Part shown: piece after piece, positions 12,003 through 23,800 of the stretch | Layout of the letters: each line of letters opens with the position of its first letter | Position numbering within the stretch: the first letter of the stretch is position 1 | NCBI GenBank assembly: GCA_035048485.1 | Contig: CM068587.1 | Location: forward strand, 53,911,501-53,975,500 | Origin: Pteria penguin | Lineage: Eukaryota; Mollusca; Bivalvia; Pterioida; Pteriidae | Reading direction: 5' to 3' | Length of the DNA: 64,000 nt | Notes under the pieces: model-generated | Told to the model about the DNA's origin: nothing | The model's database searches: none | Seen by the model: the letters and a program-made list of their open reading frames with translations, nothing else | Program-made: the position numbers and the translations under genes

Positions 12003-13180
12003 GTGTACTGTAGGTCAGTTTGTCCATACGCAGTGTCAAACCTGTATTCCCTATCTTTGTCTATAGTCTGTCTGTTGTGTCTAACCTGTGTTGCCCATCT
12101 CTGTCTATTGTTGGTCTGTCTGTTGTGTCTAACCTGTGTTGCCAATCTGTCTATTGTTGGTCTGTCTGTCTGTCGTGTCTAACCTGTTGCCAATTTGTCT
12201 ATTGGTGGTCTGTCTGTGTCTAACCTGTGTTGCCAATCTCTGTCTATTGTTGGTCTGTCTGTCTGTCGTGTCTAACCCGTGTTGCCAATCTGTCTATTGG
12301 TGGTCTGTCTGTGTCTAACCTGTATTGCCAATCTCTGTCTATTGTTGGTCTGTCTGTCGTGTCTAACCCATGTTGCCAATCTCTCTCAACTGGTGGTCTG
12401 TCTGTCTGTTGCGTCTAACCTGTGTTGCCAATCTCTGTCTATTGGTGGTCTGTCTGTCTATCATGTCTAACCTGTTGCCAATCTCTGTCTGTTGTGTCTA
12501 ACCTGTATTGCCAATCTCTGTCTATTGGTGGTCTGTCTGTTGTGTCTAACCAGTGTTGCCAATCTTTGTCTATTGTTGGACTGTCATGTCAAACCTGTGT
12601 TGCCAATCTCTCTCAACTGGTGGTCTGTCTGTCTGTTGTGTCTAACCTGTGTTGTCAATCTCTGTCTATTGTTGGTCTGTCTGTTGTGTCTAACCTGTAT
12701 TGCCAATCTCTGTCTATCGGTGGTCTGTCTGTTGTGTCAAACCTGTGTTGCCAGTCTTTGTCTATTGTTGGTCTGTCGTGTCAAACCTGTGTTGCCAATC
12801 TCTTGTCAACTGGTGGTCTGTCTGTCTGTTGTGTCTAACCTGTATTGCCAATCTGTCTATTGTTGGTCTGTCTGTCTGTTGTGTCTAACCTGTGTTGCCC
12901 ATCTCTGTCTATTGTTGGTCTGTCTGTTGTGTCTAACCTGTGTTGCCAATCTCTTGTCTATTGTTGGTCTGTCTGTCTGTTGTGTCTAACCTGTGGGAAT
13001 TGTTGGTCTTCTGTCTGTTGTGTTTAACCTGTGTTGCCAATCTCTTGTCTATTGTTGGTCTGTCTGTCTGTTGTGTCTAAACTGTGTTACCCATTTTGTC
13101 TATTGTTTGTCTGTCTGCAGTGTCTTACTTTTGTTCCCTATCTTTGTCTATTATTATTCATCTGCTGTCTCTAACTTATA
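12003..13180. repeat. Minisatellite, about 48-52 bp unit, more than 20 copies
   Basis: Tandem copies of GGTCTGTCTGTTGTGTCTAA followed by CCTGTGTTGCCAATCTCTGT and CTATTGTT. Copies vary by CTGT insertions. The array contains long open frames in all three plus-strand frames (up to 165 codons, Cys/Val/Leu/Ser-rich); these follow from the unit lacking stops and are not likely to be protein. Confidence 0.9.
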
Positions 13181-14892
13181 CATGTAGTAACCATTTTTGG
13201 TTTTTTGATCTGTCTGTCCATAAGCAGTCTCTAACCTGTGCTCCCAATTTGTGTCTATCTGTCAGTCCAGGACTTTTCCTAGGCATACTTATTCATTTCT
13301 TAAACAGTCTTCTGGAATCAACTGTATAGGTCCTTGCTTGAATTTTTTCACTGTGATATATCTTAAAAATATGCACACAAAATAGAAACCAATATATGCT
13401 TACAGTACTTGTGTATTAAATTTGTCAGGCAACAAAAACAAAACGTACTGCACAGAGTCTAAGGAATTAAAAACTTTAACTTCTTTGCACTGTATCAATA
13501 CTAAACAATTACTTGTATTACATTCCCAGTTTTATTAGGTCTAAAGATAAGTGAACATCCCAAAGCAGCAATATTTTCATCAAATGTGTGAACATTTCTT
13601 CACATTTAAGAATCATCTGTAATTGTATTTATGTGTGAATTTCAGATAAAATACAAGTACTGGTTGATATGAGACCAGTGACATAACAAAGTTGACTAGG
13701 TTATTAAAACCGCATATATATGTGTGTGTGTGTAGGTGTGTGTGTGTCATATAAATATATAAGCTAATAGTAATAGGATATGTAAGACTGAAATTTTAAA
13801 ATGTATGCTTAATGTTTGTATTCTATTCCTGTAATCTCAATAAAGACAAAGAAGCTGAAAATAGAAGATCAAGAAAAGTGCTATTTTATACATTTTCCTT
13901 ACAATGACAAATGATTATCAGAAATGTATGTATGACACTTCATGATTACAAGTTAGAATGACTGAATTATATGCGGTTGTTAAATACATTAATGGAAAGC
14001 GAAATACATCGTCAGAAACCCAATAGTAGTTTCCTTATACACCTCCATTGACAGAGAACAGAAAAGGAGGGTTCCCAACAAAAAGCTTGATGCAGAATAC
14101 ATAGTATGTGTGTTGCAGCTAATAGCTACTGATTATACCATAGTTTATGGGCGATGTATGTACAAGCATTATTTACAATTCATATATGGGATATTGAACA
14201 ATGGCCAATGTCTGAACGTAAAGATAGTATTGGAAGACAGAAAAGAGAAGAAGGAAAGGAATAACAATATCAATTACATATAAAGACAACACATAAAACT
14301 CTGAAAAGAATACAGTTTGTAAAACAAGGTTTCTGTCAAAACCCAGAGATAAAAACATCTTGTGTTAAGCATACCTTTAACATGTAAGAAAACCATACAT
14401 GTTACAAAGTACACGGTGCAGTGGTTTTCAAAGGTCTGTTTTTTTTATATATACATGTACTATATATAGTTATATATCTTAAGACCTAGATGTATCTGGG
14501 GCTTTTAAGCTGCCTTAATTCATCTATAAAATATACATGAAAATGTATATCATAATTACCCAGGCAGTATCTTCCTTTGTTCTGTTTGTGCAGTAGGGAT
14601 TTAAAGAGTATTTGGCTAAATTTAAAATTGTTCCTATATTTCAAAACTCTAAACAATCATCATTTTAGGAATTTTTTTTTTCTTTCTTCAAATCCACAAG
14701 AACACTTTTCAAGTGTTTAAAATTAATATGCTACATATGGTTAAAACAAAGACAATGTTCCTATATAAAAATATAATGAGACATGCATGCTTATCTATGC
14801 ATATATATATGGATAAATGTGGAAGGCATCATAAAATAAACTTGTAAAACATAATCTTGATTGAATATTTCTTCTGGACTTCAAGAATTCTT
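13181..14892. other. 3' flank and probable 3' UTR of the NuSAP gene
   Basis: No exon is visible. The part next to 14892 should be the 3' UTR of the minus-strand NuSAP gene. The nearest minus-strand AATAAA I see is at 13531-13536, giving a possible UTR of about 1.3 kb. A short TG tract lies near 13718-13748. Confidence 0.4.
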
Positions 14893-17800
14893 CTAGATTT
14901 GAATCCCTCGTCTAGCGATGGAAGAATTGAACTTGCTATCTGTTCTTTTCTTCATCTGCTTCATTTGTCTTGCATCCCTGAAAAATGAAAACAGAAAAAC
15001 TATGAGAATTTTTTTTTAGGACTTTTAAAAATTGGAAAAAAATCCAAATTATTTCAGTTTGTTTGGTATTTAAACTTTACTAAAATGGAATATCCCACTA
15101 TAAGTATCCAGTCTCTACAAAGATAATGATCTAAAGTCTATTAAAATAAATAGGTCAGCAAATAGGTCAGACAAAACCTGTCAATAAGTATAATCCTTAT
15201 CGTGTAAAGCTATACCAGTAGTTATTACGCAATTGAACTATCAAGCAGTCTTCTGCCACCTGCCCTCTGTGTTCAGATATATAAATCTGATCAAAAAAGA
15301 AAAATAAAATGTGAAAATCAGCAATCTGATTAAAACCATATTTTTATTCCGCCTCTCTATTTGTCCCATTGCGTATAAAGATCTGGTGAAACCCCATAAG
15401 GGTTCACATTCTGGTGACCTCTGATGCAACTCAGTCACCGAAACCATTATTTCCCATAGCAAATCAGTCACTTGGCTAGGCACATGATAGTGACGCAATA
15501 TGTAACAAACACCGTTTAAAAACTACTTTCTGAGTCATGCACTATGTGGATGTTAATTTCATCCTTAGGATTTTGTAGCCGATCGACTGAAAATCAGAGT
15601 TCACCAGAATGTGACCCCTTACGGGGTTTCATCAGATCTTTATACGCAATGGGACAAATAGAGAAGCGGAATAAAGATATGATTTTAATCAGATTGGAAA
15701 ATCAGTAATCCCCAATGATATAAGTTTCAAACATAAAGGCAAAATTCCAGAAAAAAGAACAAACAACCACTGAGCAAGCCAAATGCTAATTAAGGCAGAC
15801 CCACTGTAACTAAATAAGGGATAGCCCTCATGTACCTATTACATCACCTTTAATCCATGAAAAAAAGTTGACATTGGTCTGATTGGGAAATTCCTTGTTT
15901 AAAATTTCATAAATTGTTTCTTTTTTTCTTTTTTAGAAAACCTCAATGACGTATATATTTTTGAAAAGGTCTTTTTGGGATGAGTATTTTATTTCTTTAA
16001 AGGTGCCTGTACCTTTCCATTTGGGAATGGTTTGTCCCATTTGCATAGTGTTGAAAGATCAATGTTTGGGAAAATCATGCAAACAACATGTGCAACGCAA
16101 TATGCTCCCATCTTCAAAGAAGGGGGGCATAATACTAGTACGTGTAATGCAATGATCAGTATTGGAGGAGTAACATCTCTATGACTTGTAAGAGATAACC
16201 TTCTAGTACATACCTGCCTGACTCCACAGATACACTGGTATTCTGTCCCACGGTAAATGGCTTGAGTTTGCCCTTGTGTGCCTTCCAAGTGATAGGTCTT
16301 GACAAACTGGCTTTCAAATCAAACGTCTTCTTGGCTGACATTGTGTTGTTCATTGTTTGATTTAAGCTGTTTGCCGTAAACTTGAAGGGAGTGGCTGAAA
16401 AATAAAAGCGCAGAGTTAGATGAAATATGGAACTAAGGAATAATATTACCTATGGATTTTCTTTATACACATACCTGCATGTTTTTCATCTTTAATGGTC
16501 ATTGTACCACTGTTAATTTGTTCCTTTGATTGAGTGGCAATGAGTCTTTAGCAGAAATAATACTTTCAGCAGCTACACTGACATACACTGATACAATTGT
16601 ACCTTCCCACATACTTTGACCAGAGTTTAAACCCAAACTCAACACAGGTAAAGGACATAAATCAGTGGCAGAGCAGGGCTTTAGTCATTGAGGCTTTGAG
16701 ATGAGAGCATTATAAAATTTATCATTTCTATGATGATTAAGAATTTTCTAGAGCCACAGCTGTTTCTTATGTGGTATAAAGCATGCATGACCTGGATTTT
16801 CTAGAGCCACAGCAGTTTCTTATATGGTATAAAGCATGCATGACCTGGATTTTCTAGAGCTACAGCAGTTTCTTATATGGTATAAAGCATGCATGACCTG
16901 GATTTTCTAGAGCTACAGCAGTTTCTTATATAGTATAAAGCATGCATGACCTGGATTTTCTATGTTTGTTTTATGTAACATCAAGATTATTTCACTTATC
17001 GGTAGTAAGTACATCTACCCGATGCATTGCACAGAAATTTTGAACTATGCATGAGCACCACCTGAAACCTCGAGACATCTTTTATTTGCTTACAATTGTA
17101 CATCTACTTTGCAAAGGGACCTCATTTTAACCATTTTGTCTTTAAAAAAAGGAAAAAAAAAGAAGAAAAGATATGCCAACAAGTCCCCTGTATGGGACTT
17201 GAGCTCCCTAAACTCTTTGGTCTTATGCCAGGGACACCATCACTACAGCAACAGTGGCAACTCCTGAATTACAGATGACTTACTGACAGATTTCTTCTGT
17301 AGACATCCTGTGGATTTCCTGTCTGTGACAATGTTTTCATTTCTATTGGCACTTCTCGGCGATTTCCTCAGCATGTTCTGAGGAGTTTTCACTTTGGAGA
17401 AGTTGAGGTTCATATCTTTAGTTGATGTAATTGTTGGTTTGAAGGGCTTCAGTGTAGATGTTTGAGGGGTCTTTGTTTTTGAGAAGTTTAAGTTCATTTC
17501 TTTTGTGGAGAGAACCGATGGTTTGAATGGTGCCACTTTCTTTGCTGATCCAGGTGTGGGGAAAAGTTTGGCTCTCTTATTTCTGCATTCCTGTTGAATT
17601 ACAAAAAAAATTAAGAATCAATATCTGATTTCAGTTTACATGTAAGCTCCTCATAAGAGCATAGTATTGTTATTAATTAGACAGGTAAATGACGATGTGA
17701 AACACTAAAAACTAAAGTAAAAATCACAAATAAAATAAATGGTGATCAATTTGAATCACAATATTTACCTGTTATACAAACTTACATGTATAGCTAAAAG

Positions 17801-20800
17801 ACATGCTACAGGCATTAATAGTGATTAACTAGAGTTCACCTCCGACTATGACTGAATGAGTTAAAATGCTCAAATATGCTTCCATTTCCCACTTTAACCA
17901 TTTATTATATCTACTCCAATTGTGACCTACTGCCACGTATCTCTACTATGGACAGCTGGGGGATTTACTACACCAGAGGTGTCCTTCAGTCCTAGCATAT
18001 GTTTGATTTACCTGCGAAATAATATTTAGTGGGATGTGTATAACTTGAAATGTAAGGGAACTTTGAAATCACTTCGAATTTCAGTAGGTTCAATTTTGCA
18101 ATGATTTCTTATTGTTAATAAATTGAAAAGAAAAAAATGTCTCAACTGCTTGATTATTTTGAGTTTTCAGGCGTTTTCACTGTACAAGTCATTGAAGTTC
18201 ATCTGTATGTGTACCAGAAATGACGAAAAACTGGCGAAGTTCCAACCAGCAGTTTTCTATCCATGAGCAGTACACACCATTCTACCATTGCAAGCTTATA
18301 TTCTTTTAGTCTTGTCACATCATACCTCTGGTGTATCATGTGCCTGTAGTTTTTTCATGGTCATGCGGGTCTCCTCTAGAAGTTTCCTTGTTTTTTTGAT
18401 GGAGGAAGAGACTTCTTCCTGACGTTTCCTCTTCCTCTCAAGATAGTCATCAATTGATTCCATTTTGTCAAAATTCTTTTGGTGAATTTTACTCCATTTA
18501 CTGACACCTAAAATAATGGAGAAAGAACAATTAAAAAATAAAATACTTGAACTAAACACCAATACTGTACTACAAACAAGTGCATTGCTAAAAAGATCAT
18601 CCCTTTGTTATATACATGTATTATATAAAGGCCTTTGTCTTTCACCATGCAAATCAATAGAGCTCCTCATAAGAAAAATTTGTGGGGAAAAATTTGATGA
18701 TTCTATGTTCAGCAGTTATTCTACCTTACTTTCCAGTGTTTTTTATTTCTCCACAACAGGTCTGTTACAATAAGGATCCTTACCAATGGAAATTTCATTC
18801 ATTTTTCCCAAAATTTGTCTAAAATTCTCCCAAGCACTGATCTTTAGCATTATGCAAATGTGACAAAAATTCCCAAATGAAAAGGTAAAGGCACCTTTGA
18901 AAACAAAACAACCCCCTCCCCCAAAACATAAACAAAACACTGCTTTCACAAGGCTCTTATATATGTACACACAACAGCAATGCTTCAAGTATAAGTATAT
19001 CCCTCCACAACTTTATTGCTTCAAGTTCATTACTTTATGATACACACACGGTCACGTACTATTAGTATTACTTGGACCACAATGTCAAAACCAAAATGTC
19101 ACTCATGATAACTTAGATCATTTAGCACCGAATGAGTGATTTTCCCCTCACCCCAAACATAATCATCCACATGTTCACCCAATCGGAAATCTCTCTTGAA
19201 CCCTGTGATGCTTGTCTCAAAACTCCTCTGGTGACATATTTGCATACAATAGTAAAGACTGCTTCATGTAGGGCACCTCCTTCTATATATTCTCTATCTA
19301 TGTTTGTGCTGAGTTTAATTTTCAGTTGAATTCAACATGATTAATTATGTATTCAATCGTGTATAGTACACATCCGTGTATAATACGCACCCCCAACTTT
19401 TGGAAAATAATTAGAGAAAAAGTCTACATCTCGTGTATAATATGCAGGTAAAATTCACGCATGAGCAAGTAATCAAGAACCTTAAGTTTACCTAGGAAAA
19501 ATCTCTGAATTACAGATTTTACTTTACGGAAAACACAATTGGTTACGCGTCTGAACCTTAGGATATTCAGTGAATGGAATAAACCCAACTGCCGTAATAA
19601 AATTAATTTGTGATCCAAACATTGTTGATAGAAAGAAAACTAAAGAATGGTTAATCAAATTTTAATTACAGGTAGTATCAGGGATGTATATACATGCGTT
19701 ATGTACGTCCCTGTTAGTATTTTTGATAAATTACAGATAATGAAGCAAAGCCGTCATTTTCTATATATTTTACACTCGTTGTCTCAAAGTGTCAATGTTT
19801 GTACAAAATAAATTGATTAACACAGCAGTAAAGGTAGAAGAAATGCAAATAACCAATTATCCCAGCGGGGTGTACGGTAATGGCTGATTGTTTGACGGTG
19901 AAGTCATTTCACATTGATCCACGACGATAAGATAATTGGATTGCATCAACTCTTGCTATTTTCAAATATGCTATTCTCATTTGTAAAAACATCTTCATTT
20001 CCGCGCATATTGTAAACTGTTCAACACAAGGAGGTAAAACTGTAATGATAATCTCTTTATCAGGTGTCTAAAATTCATTTCAGTGGTCAAGTAAGGGTTC
20101 CCAAAGTCTAATGGTCATGTTCTGATCATTGTTAGATTTTATGAAAAAAAGTGCGTATTATACACGAGTGAATAAGGTAGTAAAAAGCTTTGCCTTTCCT
20201 GAAATATCAGATAACTATTACGAAGACTTTGACACATCACAAAATGTCAAGCAAATTTCCATCAATGAGAAAGCATAACTTTAAAGATACTGTTTCAAGC
20301 TGGCGCATGTTTATAAGACAATTTGATGCCAGATTGTTCCTTACTTGGTGACTTCTCAGTGGTATTTGCCATATCTTGTTTCCTTTTTGCCAGAAATGCT
20401 ACAAATCGGGGAATCTGGGTTTCTTTAGTCTCCTCTTTTTGATCACTCTTGTTCTTTGTTCCTACAAAATAGACCGCCAACAAATTAATTGCAAAATGTG
20501 GTTTGTTTTTTATGTAATCTTTTGTTTACTCTTGGTAATGGTACATCAAAATTACTTCATCACTGTGGTGGTAGACAATTCCATAGTACTTTGACTCAAT
20601 AAAATTAGAGAAACCACCAACCTTTGGTAAATATAGTTGCAGTCTGCAGTCCTTAAAAATTCTTTCTTTACTAATTTCCTTATGGTTAAGTGAACGAAAG
20701 TATTATTTTCGGTCTTAAGAAACAGAAATAAGTTAAGTGCTTACCACTAAACCACAGGAAGGAAAACAAAAATTTTTCATTTGCATGCATGTTTTATTGA

Positions 20801-23800
20801 CTTCAATACACTGGTGACTAATCACTACTGAATTTTAGTCAGAAATATCGTGCTTTATGTCATACTACACATGAAGCAGGGCTCGAAATTGCCAAAAATT
20901 TTGGTCGTCAAATTGGAAAATTTAAAGAAAATTTGGACGACCTCCATTATATTTACTGAAAATTTAGGTTGCCCAAAGTGATTTTAGTTTGTTTTTGACA
21001 ACCAGACGACTGTCAATTTCAAACCCTGATGTAGTTACAAAATTTGTCTTATATATTCAGAATACCTTTGAGTTTTATCTTTTCATCGATGGCCGCCATT
21101 AAGCTCTGTTTCATCTCTTCAGCAGACATGTCAGATTTCATGGACTCCACCAGTTGTTTAGTGCTTGGACTGGAGGATTTCTTCCTGTTACTAGAAGGGG
21201 CTGTTATCTCAGGAGTTTGAAGTTTTGGCGTAGGTTCACATTCAAAGGTTCCTCGTCGAGCTCTTTTTGTCGGCCCACCGGACTGACACTAAAATCATAC
21301 AAATATACGATTAACTATTTGAAACTAAGTCAACAGTCTCTTACATTTTATTTCAAGACTACAATTAGGGTCAGTGAAATTGAGAAAATAAACAATGTTG
21401 TTTTCCCACAAACTGGGTCGGGAAAATGACAACTGATCTATACACCTTATAACCTTAATTACCTTACCTTACAACTTAACATTAATATTTCATTGTGTTC
21501 ATAGTACTACAATTTAATCAAATTCTTATTTACCACAAAGGGAAAAATATTGCACTTTGATGCACAGGGCTTTCGGCTCGTTGCCCCCCTTTCCTACACC
21601 AACGTTATTATATTGGTGTAAAAAAAGGGGGGGGGGGGGGGGGGGGAAACGAGCCGAAAGCCCTGTGCTTTGATGGGGGAAAAGGCAACCTTTTTAGATT
21701 TGGATGAGAATTGAACTGCTCCAATCACAGAGAATAAAGTGGCTTGGATATTTTTTAAATTTGCTTTTGAAACTTCACCTAGAGGTAATGAGGTGTATGG
21801 TTGTGATTAGGACTGTCAGACCAGCAAGTTTCCTGAACCAGCTGAAGATGGATTTCTCTTCAGCCTTTTCTATTGGTGGTAGCACTGGCACTTATAAGAA
21901 GTGGAGCAATTACCCACAGCGCAAGTTGCAAACTTCACAAGACTGACAATGCATTTTTTCTCTCTTCAACTGTGAAAATTGTAACATTAAGCATCTAAAA
22001 ATAGTAAAATACCATGTTAATAAACTAAACATTTTGCATTAACATTGTTTATTCATAATTTTATGTATACCTCAGTCTCAGTACTCTTCCTTTTATTTTG
22101 AGACCTTCCCTTTGGCTGTACTGGTGTTGACACTGATGACTTAGGGGATGTGTTGTTTGTGGACACATCTCCGACTTTATGTTGTATTTTTTTAGCTGGA
22201 GTGCTTGATTTTGAAGGAGTGCATGCAGATGAGAGAGGTTTCTTCACAGAGGGACTTGTGAAGGGAGCTCTAGCCAATTTTCCTGATTTTATCGTTCCAC
22301 TCGACGCATTCTTCTTCGACTGAGGTGTTGCTACTTTTGAACTACTTTTTTGTTTTTGTAATTTCTGCACTGGTGTCTTTTCGTTCTTAACGTTTGGCTA
22401 CAAAATATAATACTGTTAAATGACACACTATTGCAATGCAGCAAATTAGTTATTATTGTGTATTTTTCTTTTACTTTTTAGACTACACTGTACAGTTAAT
22501 ATGTGGGCTTTACAAGAATTTCACAGGAGAGGTAAAGAGATTGAGGGTTGTCAGATTAACATAAGCTTATATATGTACCTAAAAGCCCAAGTGTCAATAC
22601 TTATAACAGAAGAAATCACAAATATCTGCAACTGAACAGTCAGGTGACAGAGCTAGCCTACTGTAATTTGGTGAAAATTTGATAATTTTGGTTTTGAAAT
22701 ATATGTATGATAATACTAGGTTTAGAAGATAATATAGAAAGGTCTTTACTCTACGGCAGAGTTATAAGTTTCTCTGTACCACTATTAAGTTGTACAGAAG
22801 TTGCAAAATTGTGCTGGTAAGATGATATTGTGATACAATTTTGCAATATGAGTGCTAAAATGTATTTTGGCTGACTGACATGTATAATATACATGCTATT
22901 ATATGTACATGTACAAAATAACAAATGATATAATATGACATGTTACAAATTGAAAACTTATTCCAAAATTACGAATAGAAATTTACCCCATTTTTTCCAG
23001 TTGATTTCGTAGGAGATTCTTCCGAGTTTTCTTTTGAATAGAACACAGCTAATGCAGCTCTCAGCTTATCAATCTATAATGAATAAAGTACATGTAAAAC
23101 CATAAGTTTGAAAAATTAGTCTACATATGCATTCAGTTATCATACATTGTACATGTTATGATGTAATACCCCATTACCCTGGTACCTAGCTGCGACTGCT
23201 TAACAAATGAAAAATTTCAAATATCTATCTACCAGTACATGTCATGTATATGTACCCGATATATATACTAGTATACCCAGTACATGTATATGCAGTATTT
23301 ACATGTTGTCCTTTATCTATTAGGTGCAACATGTTACATGTATACCAGTACATGTATTAACTTTAAAATGTATACATGTATGTGCTGTCTGAATCATATT
23401 CATTTATCATAAATTCTGTACATACAATTACAAGGCACATGTAAGTTACATGTAGTATAGATACATGTAAAGCTATTTTTGTCTAGAATTACCGTAAGAA
23501 ATGGATCTGATATATTTTCAGTGGATCATGGATGATGGAGGAATGTACCCTGAAAAAGGCAGGGAACCTGCATAATATTTGTAGTTATAGGTTCTTTTAG
23601 GAGGACAGGTAATCAGTACAGTCCAGGTATTTTGTAATTTTCACACAAAGTGAAAACACAGTGGGCCTAATCCAGGTGTAAATTTCTAAATTACACAAAA
23701 CACTGTGCAAAATGCAAAAGCAAAGATGAGAGCTAGCACAGATAAATTTACACCTGAATTTCCTCTTGTCTTGTGTAATTATCCAAATGTGTTTTGGGCA

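Noticed and set aside
12422..12989. Long Cys-rich ORFs (up to 165 codons)
   Set aside because: They arise from a stop-free minisatellite unit read in several registers; there is no start context, domain or splice evidence.
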